Positions 1 to 7,142 of a stretch of DNA of 8,526 bases are shown in pieces (within the stretch, counting starts at the first letter, position 1; each line of letters begins with the position of its first letter). The translations under genes were made by a program, and so were the position numbers. The notes beneath the pieces were generated by a model. The model did not search any database. It saw nothing but the letters and a program-made list of their open reading frames with translations, and was not told where the DNA came from. Source of the stretch: Holosporales bacterium (GTDB taxonomy: Bacteria > Pseudomonadota > Alphaproteobacteria > UBA3830 > JAIRMZ01); NCBI GenBank assembly GCA_031258355.1, contig JAIRMZ010000079.1, positions 1 to 8,526 of the forward strand, given 5' to 3'.

Positions 1-2319
1 AGCAGGACTAGATGTCTGCTTAGGAAGAATTCTTTTCCAGATCTTTTCTTCATAGAAGATTGGGAAATAGTCTCTTTCTATCCGATAAATACTTCCATCA
101 TTATTTCTATAGTGTGCAACTATTGTTCCATAACCAGAAACATGCATAGAGGAACTTGTCACACTCCAGTCTCTTCTTATCAGATATTGAAGCTCTCCAT
201 AGAAATCTTCCATAATATTTCTTTCTTTTTGAGAAAGGACTTCACTTAGTTGCATACGCGGGATGTTGTAGCAATAAGGACCTGCTGCTACAAGGATCTC
301 ACGCAAAAAGTTAGCCGCCTCCTCATCCGAAGAGAAATGGAGAAACGGGTGGCATACCTTATAGAACTCGAAATAACGAAGCGACCGTATTCCTGGATCT
401 TCATGCTGTGCTCCTCTATCTCTAAATTGGGCCACTTTCCATTGCAAGAACGCCGGCAGAAATTCCGAAGAGTCTCTACCGCCCATCAATCTCGCAACAT
501 CTGAATAACGACTGTTCCCATAAGGAATCTTATTCCAATCAAAAAATAAAACATCGAGATTTTTGAAGAACGAAATTTCATCCAAAGAACGATAATTCTT
601 TAACATAAGATCAAAAACATATGATAAAATTCTCTTGCAATCTTCTGAACTATAAAAGGGGGATTTTCCATAATCAAAAATCGATGCTAAATTAACGTCA
701 TGACAAACGCATTCCCCTATCAAAAATGCGACCAAAGCGTCATCTTTTCTATCGAGATTAGCCCACAAATCTTTTGTCTTATGAAAAATATTTCCTTCAG
801 AAAAAAACTCCATTAATCTCCGCAGACCTACTTTATCTCTGCGAGAGACGGCTTCCTGTATCGTATGACGAAATACCAAAATACGTTCCCCTTCTGTGAG
901 AGAACTGTACCGTTTGCTTGTAAGATATCCTAAATGTGGGTCCATCCCTCCAACAAACATACTGCCAATACTGAATAAACGGTGGAAGAATGTACGTGGG
1001 GAATATTCATTATCAATAGATAACCCAATAGAAAGCATCAAATCTCGCTCTGCCAAACAATGAAGCGCAAAACTCCTAATAGAACGAGGCATAGAAGGAT
1101 TATTCAAAGCGGCTGCTGCAAAATATTGCCGATATTCTTCTAAAGGAAGATTTTCCCAAACAACCATAAATACTTCATGCATTATTTCTTCTCTAAATTC
1201 GCTGAAGAAGGAAAGAGAAGCGTCAAAACATTTCAACAAATCACCTTCTTCACAATGCAACAAATGCTCCGGCCGCTGGAAGGGTGCTAAAACGACACGT
1301 TTCGTATTCCACCGCAAAAAGTCAAGAAGAAAGCCCTCATGCCCATCACGCGTCATACAATGCTTTGCTACTTCTTGGAAAAAGAAAGAATCGTGAGCAC
1401 TGCCCTCGTAACACCTAATACTAAACAAATAACTAAGATTTTTAGAAGCATAATCTGTGCCGAAAGCATGGCTACTATTTACTATATCCGGAAGAACAAG
1501 AAGCAACGTTTTATTGTCGTAATGGCGAAATATATCTCTAAAAACTAATTCCAAATCGAGTCCACCGCGGAGCATTTCATGAATCACTGTCGTCGTTAAT
1601 AATGCATTATCATCCTCCCACTGGAGATGAGAATGCGTAAGCTCTCTTAATTTAGAGATATCCTTGCGACTCACTACTTCTTGTAGTGTGCATCGAAGTA
1701 AAGAAACTTTCTCCTCTTGTGTTATACGATCATCAGAACTAATAAACCACGAAAAAGAACCACTTTCTTTAAAAAAAGGAGATAAATCAAAATGACTGAG
1801 AAAATCCATCTCTCTCTTCCAAATGTTGTGGAATTTAGATCCCTGTTTCCAAAACCGTCCATCTGCAAGAAAATTTGCAACAAATGAGGGTTTATCTTCC
1901 TCTTGAGCGGCTTTGATCAAAGAATCGTAAACAACTAAACAAATGTCCTCTTGAGAGTCAACAAGACTCAACAATCCCAAAAACCATCCCGATTCTCTAA
2001 TTCTTTCTTTTGAATTAATCATCTCCACCAAGCGGTCAATATATCTACCCTGTTCTTCAGGTGAAGGACAGAGTTGATTTACAGACCAAAAAAGATCTTT
2101 CATACGACGCCAATTATTGTACTGTTGATTAGAAAATTCTTGGAGCACACATTCGAGATCGTTGAGACTTGTAATAGACTGTGGAGCATTGTCGGCCTTC
2201 GATTTCCAAAAAGCTTTTGCATCCGCCGCCCCCATCCCACAAACAAGCGAAGGCGACATTAAGCAAGTACTTGCTAAAAGCGCCGCGCAGCACGATAACG
2301 AAATCTTTTTTATCATCAT
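1..2319 (-). CDS. Large secreted helical-repeat protein of unknown function, C-terminus cut by window edge
   Basis: I do not recognise this protein. The minus-strand frame is open for 773 codons from the ATG at 2319 to the window edge with no stop, so the C-terminus is missing. Residues 1-34 look like a Sec signal peptide: lysines at 4-5, a hydrophobic core (about 6-20) and an A-D-A site at 32-34; I see no convincing lipobox. The mature part lacks obvious membrane spans and reads as mostly alpha-helical. Residues 199-227 and 474-502 are clearly related: both fit T-x-x-E-(K/R)-x5-R-x-T-(L/I)-Q-E-x-V-S-R-(K/R)-D-x3-L-R-x-L. Similar helix starts (SPEE, LEE, SSED, SDEE) occur near 86, 393, 557 and 664, suggesting a solenoid with a unit near 95 residues. 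Two ATGs lie in tandem (2319, 2316); the second is better spaced from AGAGGAG. The gene is AT-richer than xthA-argS and has its own strong promoter. An exported host-interaction or surface protein is possible, but that is inference. Confidence 0.85.
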   Translation of the reverse strand, partial: MMIKKISLSCCAALLASTCLMSPSLVCGMGAADAKAFWKSKADNAPQSITSLNDLECVLQEFSNQQYNNWRRMKDLFWSVNQLCPSPEEQGRYIDRLVEMINSKERIRESGWFLGLLSLVDSQEDICLVVYDSLIKAAQEEDKPSFVANFLADGRFWKQGSKFHNIWKREMDFLSHFDLSPFFKESGSFSWFISSDDRITQEEKVSLLRCTLQEVVSRKDISKLRELTHSHLQWEDDNALLTTTVIHEMLRGGLDLELVFRDIFRHYDNKTLLLVLPDIVNSSHAFGTDYASKNLSYLFSIRCYEGSAHDSFFFQEVAKHCMTRDGHEGFLLDFLRWNTKRVVLAPFQRPEHLLHCEEGDLLKCFDASLSFFSEFREEIMHEVFMVVWENLPLEEYRQYFAAAALNNPSMPRSIRSFALHCLAERDLMLSIGLSIDNEYSPRTFFHRLFSIGSMFVGGMDPHLGYLTSKRYSSLTEGERILVFRHTIQEAVSRRDKVGLRRLMEFFSEGNIFHKTKDLWANLDRKDDALVAFLIGECVCHDVNLASIFDYGKSPFYSSEDCKRILSYVFDLMLKNYRSLDEISFFKNLDVLFFDWNKIPYGNSRYSDVARLMGGRDSSEFLPAFLQWKVAQFRDRGAQHEDPGIRSLRYFEFYKVCHPFLHFSSDEEAANFLREILVAAGPYCYNIPRMQLSEVLSQKERNIMEDFYGELQYLIRRDWSVTSSSMHVSGYGTIVAHYRNNDGSIYRIERDYFPIFYEEKIWKRILPKQTSSPA

Positions 2320-2379
2320 TCTCCTCTTTTTGATCAACTATAGAAGAAAAACTCTTCCATGAAAACCCCCATAGTTAAC

Positions 2380-2411
2380 ATTATATTAACAAGTTTCTTT
2401 TTCTTTGTCAA
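2380..2411 (-). promoter_or_regulatory. Strong sigma70-type promoter for the secreted repeat protein
   Basis: On the minus strand a perfect TTGACA (2411-2406) is followed by overlapping -10 candidates. TAATAT (2388-2383) sits at 17-base spacing and TATAAT (2385-2380) at 20-base spacing. The spacer is A-rich. Transcription would start near 2373, giving a leader of about 55 bases. That leader can fold: AACTAT (about 2378-2373) pairs with ATAGTT (2343-2338), enclosing a GAAGA/TCTTC hairpin, just before the AGAGGAG ribosome-binding site (2327-2321). This is the best promoter match in the window. Confidence 0.75.
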
Positions 2412-2716
2412 GAACTTTGATTTTTCTTAGGAGCTCTTATTTTTTACTTTCTACAGAATATCTCTTCTCCAAACGAAGGTCAAGACCTGTAGAACGCGTT
2501 TCTCTAATATAAGATCCAAGAGGAAGCTCTCAAAGCATAATAACTTTCTTCTCTCTAGATTGTTAATGACAGAGAAGAAAATTATCGAGTTCAATGAAGC
2601 GAAAAACAGATCCCCCAAGAGTCTTTGTCTTTTAATAGAAACTTTTACGACAACTTTCTTCTCTTCTTCGAGGATCAGTTTGCGATTTATTTACCGTTAT
2701 CGATTACTATTTCAGA
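2412..2716. other. AT-rich intergenic stretch without an assignable gene
   Basis: This roughly 300-base stretch separates the promoter of the secreted protein from the lipoprotein-like remnant. I find no tRNA or terminator. A short plus-strand frame (2560-2823) begins TTG-TTA-ATG but has no Shine-Dalgarno sequence and low-complexity content, so I do not call it a gene. A near-palindrome around an ACGCGT core (about 2493-2505) is the only operator-like element, and it is weak. Just before the remnant, TTGCGA (2680-2685) and TACTAT (2705-2710) could be promoter elements, but the 19-base spacing is poor. Confidence 0.5.
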
Positions 2717-3425
2717 ATGACAAAAAATGGATGGTCTTTCTTTTTTCTTCTTGCATTGACAGGCTGTTATCGAGACACGCCTTCTATCCTTATGTCCGAT
2801 TGGGCTTACGATGGAGGATATGAAGATGACGGAAGCGATATCATCCCCAAAGAGGGAGATTGTGCTTTTTCTAGAAGGGAAAGAATGGAGGCTCAATATG
2901 CACGCAGAACTATCGGTGCCGGAATGGAAGGAACGAGCGGGCAAGGAGGATCATCATCCTACGGATGGGAAGGAGACGCTGCCTCGGGAGAAGGACAAGG
3001 AAGGGGAATAGGAACGAAGGCAGGAGCGGGAGGGAAATGCACAAAATGCGCGAAAGGGGGTTTTGGCGCAGGAGAGAAAGGCCATTGTCTTTGTGGACGC
3101 TGTTGTGTTCATGGGTGCCGATTCCCGATCTGTTGTTCTTGCCCTTGCTGCCAAAGATTACGGCAAAGTTCCTTGGTTGGCTGTATGCACAAGATAACAG
3201 TACAAAAAGGCACAGAAAAGCGCACGAGATTCTTTTCATCCTGTCATTACCCCGGATGCACGCATGACTCTCGATGTTCTGCTTCCCTCTCACAAGGCTG
3301 CTGTTGCTCCTCCTGCCCTTGTGGAGGGTGTACCCCGGAAAGAATACCCTGATCCTGAAAAGGTTTTACAAATACCACCGGATAGGAGCGTGGTCGGAGG
3401 GACGGGGGAGAGTGCGGTAAGATAG
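2717..3425 (+). pseudogene. Decayed lipoprotein gene (frameshift plus two in-frame stops)
   Basis: The ATG at 2717 starts a typical lipoprotein signal: MTKNGW, a hydrophobic FFFLLAL core, then the lipobox L-T-G-C with Cys at residue 17. The frame reads sensibly to about 2845 (SDWAYDGGYEDDGSDIIP). Beyond it the best coding signal moves one base over: frame 2849 onward gives KREIVLFLEGKEWRL, and 3060-3360 shows strong G-first codons (AIVFVDAVVFMGADSRSVVL, later MTLDVLLPSHKAAVAPPALV). Removing one C from the CCCC run at 2845-2848 joins the two frames as DIIP-KREIVLF. Two stops then break the restored frame, TAG at 3009 and TAA at 3195; its next stop is TAG at 3423, inside xthA on the opposite strand. 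There is no clear Shine-Dalgarno before 2717. I do not recognise the family. The alternative is that the uninterrupted first frame (211 codons, ending 3352) is translated as an odd Cys-rich protein; I think this less likely. Confidence 0.5.
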
Positions 3426-4154
3426 AAGAACTTCTCCAGGGCGAGAATGTGCCAAAGCCTGAGAAGAAAGGAGGATCTGGTCAATACGTCTTCCTTTGTT
3501 AGGATCAAAAGAACGTCGGCGATAGTCCCACCAGGTGAAAGGAGTGGTCAATTTCTTTCCTGGAACAGTAGAAGATACCTTCGTAAAAGCATCTGTAAGG
3601 CCCTGCGCAAGGAGAGAGCGAAAAGCCGTGCGCTCTGGCTCTGTACAAGGGACTTGTCCCGCTAGTTCTTGAGGATTGTAAACATCCGCATCGGTTGGAG
3701 CTATGTTAAAATCTCCCGCAAGGACGAAAAACGCCTCTTGTGCAAGACATTGCGCAATATGCTCCTTAAGATGCGTATAGAAAGTAAGTTTTCTATCATA
3801 GGCCGGAACTCCCACCGCTTGACCGTTAGGGGCGTAGAGATTTGCGATTCGCCACCCATGTACCACTCCTTCGAGATAACGTGCTTCGCCCCCATCCCCG
3901 GGGAAACCCTTCCGGCGTTCCTCAAAAGGAAATTTCGAGAGAAAAGCAACGCCGTTATAACTCTTCTGCCCGGCAAACAAAATATTGTAACCAAAATCCC
4001 CTAAGGTCTCTTCTGGGAACAGTGCATCCTCCACTTTTGTCTCTTGCAGAAGCAAAATGTCAGGTTTTTCCTCCTCGATAAGCTTCTGCACAAGGGGCCA
4101 CCGCGCACGCAGTGAATTGACATTCCAACTGATGAGAGAAAAAGGCTCTTCCAC
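3366..4154 (-). CDS. xthA: Exodeoxyribonuclease III (AP endonuclease, EEP family)
   Basis: This is a 262-residue exonuclease III-type enzyme, the usual family length, which cleaves at abasic sites and removes 3' blocking groups in base-excision repair in the cytoplasm. Family motifs appear in order: SWNVNSLRA (9-17), LLLQETK with the metal-binding Glu38, the S-Y-N-G-V-A-F-L-S segment (65-73), NLYAPNG with Tyr107, GDFN with Asp148 and Asn150, RRIDQIL before the end, and the terminal SDHAP with Asp254 and His255. All expected catalytic positions are present, so it should be active. The start is GTG at 4154; the upstream frame has no ATG before the stop at 4230, and the Shine-Dalgarno is weak. 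It diverges from argS across 72 bases and its 3' end meets the decayed lipoprotein gene. I see no terminator after its stop. Confidence 0.95.
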   Translation of the reverse strand: MEEPFSLISWNVNSLRARWPLVQKLIEEEKPDILLLQETKVEDALFPEETLGDFGYNILFAGQKSYNGVAFLSKFPFEERRKGFPGDGGEARYLEGVVHGWRIANLYAPNGQAVGVPAYDRKLTFYTHLKEHIAQCLAQEAFFVLAGDFNIAPTDADVYNPQELAGQVPCTEPERTAFRSLLAQGLTDAFTKVSSTVPGKKLTTPFTWWDYRRRSFDPNKGRRIDQILLSSQALAHSRPGEVLLSYRTLPRPSDHAPIRWYL

Positions 4155-4166
4155 AAAGGACTCAGC

Positions 4167-4196
4167 TTGTTCTCTGCCAAGTCTAGCGTCTATAGT
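4167..4196 (+). promoter_or_regulatory. Probable promoter of the argS-SPOR operon
   Basis: TTGTTC (4167-4172) and TATAGT (4191-4196) are separated by 18 bases. The -10 matches the consensus at five of six positions, the -35 at three of six. Transcription would start near 4203, leaving a leader of about 24 bases with the Shine-Dalgarno at 4213-4219. This also argues against a TTG start at 4167, which would lie upstream of the -10. The reverse complement contains TACTAT and might serve xthA, but it lacks a matching -35. Confidence 0.4.
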
Positions 4197-4226
4197 AGGC
4201 GGGGAAAAGGGTGGAGAGGTGTTCTC

Positions 4227-5987
4227 GTGTCAGAGGTAGCATCTAGCGATCTCTTTTCCGCTTTCAGTACTTTTATCCAACAGGCGATAGAGCGCGTGGC
4301 GCAGCGCCTTCAGAAGCCGGTTCCCCCTCCTGATGCGGTAGCTCTGGAAGTGCCTAAGGAAGCGGCCTTTGGGGATCTGTCTACCAATGCCGCGATGGTT
4401 TTGGCCAAGCAATGGAAAAGGCCTCCCAAGGATATCGCAACCGCCCTCCAACAAGAACTTTCCGTCAATACGGCTATTGCGTCGCTAGAAGTAGCCGGAG
4501 CAGGGTTCCTCAATATTACGGTCACACAGGCTTTTTTTCTTTCCTGCTTGAAGCAGGCCCTTATCCAAAAAGACCATTATGGCCGAAGCCTCATTGGTCA
4601 AGGGCAAAAGGTCAATGTGGAGTACGTTTCTGCGAACCCTACCGGTCCGCTGCATGCAGGCCACTTACGAGGCGCCGTCACAGGAGATGTCCTGGCCTCT
4701 CTCCTTGCCTTCTCTGGATTTGAGGTCACACGCGAGTACTATGTGAACGACGCCGGACATCAAGTCGATGTGCTTGTGGACAGCTTATACTATCATTACG
4801 CTACCTTGTGCCATAAAGCGCTCCCCGAGCCTCCAGAGTTCTACCCAGGGGCGTATCTTGTGGCTAGTGCTCAGCGCTTTCGGGAACAGGAAGTAGAACG
4901 GTGGCGAGAGGATCCAAACTGGCGAGCGCCCGTTACAGCATTCGCTCTTGCCGATATGTTGCGTCTTATTAAAGAGGACATGGCCGCCCTAGGGGTGCAG
5001 CACGACCTGTTCTCTTCAGAACGTGCCCTCGTTTCTTCTGGTCGGATCGAAGCCGCTATTGCCTTTCTGAAGAATAAAGGCCTGATCTACGAAGGCATCC
5101 TTCCTCCTCCTAAAGGGCAGGTTCCAACGGAGGTATGGGAGTCGCATCCTCAGATGCTTTTCCGTGCGACCCAATTCGGAGACGATCAGGACCGTCCGCT
5201 GAAAAAAGCAGATGGATCTTGGACCTATTTTGCAACCGATATTGCTTACCACTGGGACAAGATCCAACGCGGATTTACGACACTCATCGATTTTTGGGGA
5301 GCCGACCACGGTGGCTATGTCAAGAGGATGGAGGCGGCTGTCAGTGCCCTTTCTTCGGAAGCTCCCGTGTCTTTTGATGTTCGCCTTTGCCAGATCGTCC
5401 GTTTCATGCAAGATGGGCAAGAGGTTCGCATGTCTAAGCGTGCGGGAACCTTTATCGAGGCAAAGGAGGTCATCGATCGGGTCGGAAAAGACGCCGTCCG
5501 CTTTTTCCTTTTGACGCGTCGGGATGATGCTCCTTTGGACTTTGATTTTGAAAAGGTTGTGGAGGAAACACGGGACAATCCCGTCTTTTACGTTCAATAT
5601 GCCTATGCGCGTACTGGCTCCGTTCTTCGACAAAACCAGAGCATCTTTCCGCGCTTTACTCTCGAAGATCTTCTTGACGCTCCTTTCTCGCGGGAATTTT
5701 CCCTTCACGAACGAGCGCTTGTAAAAATTCTCCTCTCTTGGCCTCGGCAAGTTGCGTTGGCAACACGAGGGCGGGAGCCGCATCGTTTGGCCTTTTACCT
5801 CCTGGATCTGGCAGCCGCGTTCCACGCCTTGTGGACAGCGGGTAAGGATAATGCCACACTACGTTTCGTGCATTCCAAGGATCTACAAAAGACGAAGGAG
5901 AATATGCTCTTTGTTCATGCAGTGCGGAATGTGTTATCCTTGGGCCTGCGCTTGATGGGTGTTACACCAGCGGAAGAACTCCATTGA
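4227..5987 (+). CDS. argS: Arginyl-tRNA synthetase
   Basis: This class I aminoacyl-tRNA synthetase attaches arginine to tRNA-Arg in the cytoplasm and is essential. I choose GTG at 4227 (586 residues), because GGAGAGG at 4213-4219 is seven bases upstream and the next residues resemble ArgS N-termini. The frame is open back to TTG at 4167, but the extra 20 residues look non-homologous. The N-terminal additional domain contains EVPKEAAFGDLSTNAAMVLA (about 41-60). The HIGH signature is HAGH (143-146) within YVSANPTGPLHAGHLRGA. Other ArgS blocks follow: YYVNDAGHQ, FATDIAYHWDK, the GADHGGYV block and MSKR (402-405), standing for KMSKS in VRMSKRAG as is common in ArgS. The C-terminal helical anticodon-binding domain begins near NPVFYVQYAYAR. 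The length is normal and no motif is missing. It is followed after 12 bases by the SPOR gene, the conserved alphaproteobacterial arrangement. Confidence 0.97.
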   Translation: MSEVASSDLFSAFSTFIQQAIERVAQRLQKPVPPPDAVALEVPKEAAFGDLSTNAAMVLAKQWKRPPKDIATALQQELSVNTAIASLEVAGAGFLNITVTQAFFLSCLKQALIQKDHYGRSLIGQGQKVNVEYVSANPTGPLHAGHLRGAVTGDVLASLLAFSGFEVTREYYVNDAGHQVDVLVDSLYYHYATLCHKALPEPPEFYPGAYLVASAQRFREQEVERWREDPNWRAPVTAFALADMLRLIKEDMAALGVQHDLFSSERALVSSGRIEAAIAFLKNKGLIYEGILPPPKGQVPTEVWESHPQMLFRATQFGDDQDRPLKKADGSWTYFATDIAYHWDKIQRGFTTLIDFWGADHGGYVKRMEAAVSALSSEAPVSFDVRLCQIVRFMQDGQEVRMSKRAGTFIEAKEVIDRVGKDAVRFFLLTRRDDAPLDFDFEKVVEETRDNPVFYVQYAYARTGSVLRQNQSIFPRFTLEDLLDAPFSREFSLHERALVKILLSWPRQVALATRGREPHRLAFYLLDLAAAFHALWTAGKDNATLRFVHSKDLQKTKENMLFVHAVRNVLSLGLRLMGVTPAEELH

Positions 5988-5999
5988 AGAGAGGGAAGT

Positions 6000-6953
6000 A
6001 TGCACGTTGATGACGAATATCCCCCAGAACATCGCGATGATGATCTTGCCCAGAAGAAACATCATTTTTCTCTGCTGCTCGGAGGAACTGGCGTTGTCCT
6101 TGTTTTGCTCGTCGTCCTTTGGAAGTATTTGCCGCAGCAATCCCGCAAGATTCCAACGATCAAAGCTCCGGAGACTCCCGCTAAGATTTACCCCAAAGAG
6201 GAGCCGGCAAAAGATCCCCTACAGGAAAATTCCGTCTACAATCGTATTGCAACAACGCCTTCTCAAAAACCGGAGGCTTCGAGTCCGGTAAAGCCCTTGC
6301 CGTCACCGGAGGCGCCTGTTCCTTCCCTCCAGGGGGAAGAATCTATGGAATTAACTCCGGAAGAGCAGACACAGCTCAAAAGTTTGGTCGATGGGGGAGA
6401 GACAGAGGAGGAAGAAGATATTCCTTTAGGTAAGGCAGAACCTTTGCAGCCCTATCCTTTGAAAGCGCAGCCCGTTCCTCAAAAAGAGCCTTCTTCTGAG
6501 GGGAAACAGGGAGGATCTCCGACACAAGCACCTCTTGCTTCTTCTCAAAAGACGCCTCCCCTTCAACCTGCAGAAAATGCACCCTTATCGTCAGAACAGA
6601 AAACAAAGCCCTTGTCGCGTAAGGGGAAGACGGCCTTATCGCAGCAGTCCGCCCATCGTGTGAAGAAAGAGGAAAAGAAAGAAAAGCCGCTTTTTTCCCA
6701 TACGATAAAGGGGTTCAAAGTGCAGGTTGCGTCTTTAGAGACACGAGAGCATGCGGTACAGGAATGGAAAAGATTGAAGAAGAAGCCTGCTTTTCATTCT
6801 GTCTCTGGGGAAATCGTACGTGTTGATTTGGGACGCGAACGCGGCATACGCCATCGTGTCTACGTTGGGCCCTTTAGCAGCAAACAGGCTGCGCAACGCT
6901 TTGTTGAGAAGCTCAAAGCTTTACATATGGATACCTTGGTCGTGGCTCCTTAG
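6000..6953 (+). CDS. SPOR-domain inner-membrane protein
   Basis: This 317-residue bitopic membrane protein probably binds denuded peptidoglycan at the division septum. It has a short charged cytoplasmic tail (1-22), one membrane span (about 24-41, GTGVVLVLLVVLWKYL), a long Pro/Glu/Lys/Ser-rich periplasmic linker (about 45-235) and a C-terminal SPOR domain (239-317). The SPOR domain shows the expected F-K-V-Q-V-A-S start, RVYVGPFSS and a last strand LVVAP. Just after the span, P-T-I-K-A, P-A-K-I-Y-P and VYNRI match the conserved juxtamembrane pattern of alphaproteobacterial SPOR proteins found next to argS. The start ATG at 6000 has AGAGGGA directly upstream, and the 12-base gap to argS implies co-transcription. 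In many Alphaproteobacteria the next gene is nagZ, followed by scpA-scpB; here a terminator and a convergent gene follow instead. The linker is unlikely to be conserved in sequence. Confidence 0.9.
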   Translation: MHVDDEYPPEHRDDDLAQKKHHFSLLLGGTGVVLVLLVVLWKYLPQQSRKIPTIKAPETPAKIYPKEEPAKDPLQENSVYNRIATTPSQKPEASSPVKPLPSPEAPVPSLQGEESMELTPEEQTQLKSLVDGGETEEEEDIPLGKAEPLQPYPLKAQPVPQKEPSSEGKQGGSPTQAPLASSQKTPPLQPAENAPLSSEQKTKPLSRKGKTALSQQSAHRVKKEEKKEKPLFSHTIKGFKVQVASLETREHAVQEWKRLKKKPAFHSVSGEIVRVDLGRERGIRHRVYVGPFSSKQAAQRFVEKLKALHMDTLVVAP

Positions 6954-7037
6954 GAGAGGGAGCAGACAAGAAAGTTTCATAATATGCAATTTGATGACGA
7001 TTTTTGTGAAAAATAAAAAAGATCATAGACTCTAGCG

Positions 7038-7142
7038 AAGAAAAAATGAGAAGCATCTTTATAAAGAGATTCCGTGGAGTGATTTCCAATTGGCTGCTTC
7101 TAACAAGGAATTATTGGGAAATTTATTTCCCACTTTCTTTTT
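7038..7142 (+). ncRNA. Possible structured 3' UTR or small RNA ending at the operon terminator
   Basis: The stretch after the SPOR gene folds into a plausible structure. AGAAGCA (7049-7055) pairs perfectly with TGCTTCT (7095-7101), enclosing two small hairpins, TCTTT/AAAGA (7056-7067) and TGGA/TCCA (about 7075-7088), and the terminator hairpin follows. TTGTGA (about 7004-7009) and TAGACT (7026-7031), spaced 16 bases, could be promoter elements giving a transcript of about 105 bases. No known RNA family is recognised, and the short AT-rich element could fold by chance. Confidence 0.2.
7115..7142 (+). terminator. Rho-independent terminator of the argS-SPOR operon
   Basis: TGGGAAAT (7115-7122) and ATTTCCCA (7125-7132) form a perfect inverted repeat, folding as a 7-base-pair stem with a TTTA loop, followed by the T-rich run CTTTCTTTTT (7133-7142). 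The tail is U-rich only for plus-strand transcripts, so it ends the argS-SPOR unit and not the convergent membrane-protein gene. The T-run touches that gene's TAA stop at 7143-7141. The terminator lies unusually far (about 160 bases) beyond the SPOR stop codon. Confidence 0.8.

Noticed and set aside
250..2262. Several short plus-strand frames in the left third
   Set aside because: All lie antisense within the 773-codon minus-strand gene and lack ribosome-binding sites or protein-like composition.
2560..2823. 87-codon plus-strand frame upstream of the lipoprotein remnant
   Set aside because: It has no Shine-Dalgarno sequence and a low-complexity Phe/Arg/Ser-rich translation, and it overlaps the lipoprotein signal in another frame.
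2910..3293. Minus-strand frame with a signal-like start (MKRISCAFLCLFVLLSC)
   Set aside because: The hydrophobic start is the antisense of the coding-like plus-strand frame. The rest is low-quality basic and Leu/Pro-rich sequence, and no Shine-Dalgarno supports the start.
2717..3352. Intact 211-residue Cys-rich lipoprotein in a single frame
   Set aside because: After about 2850 this frame becomes Gly-rich then Cys-rich, as expected from reading GGA and TGT/TGC runs out of phase. The neighbouring frame has far better codon periodicity and protein-like sequence.
4167..4226. 20-residue N-terminal extension of ArgS from TTG
   Set aside because: The TTG lies upstream of the likely -10 and has no Shine-Dalgarno, whereas GTG at 4227 has GGAGAGG at ideal spacing and gives the normal family length.
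5016..5825. 269-codon open frame antisense to argS
   Set aside because: It is a shadow of the well-conserved argS frame. Its translation shows no motifs and is rich in Arg, Lys and Ser, as reverse frames of such genes are.
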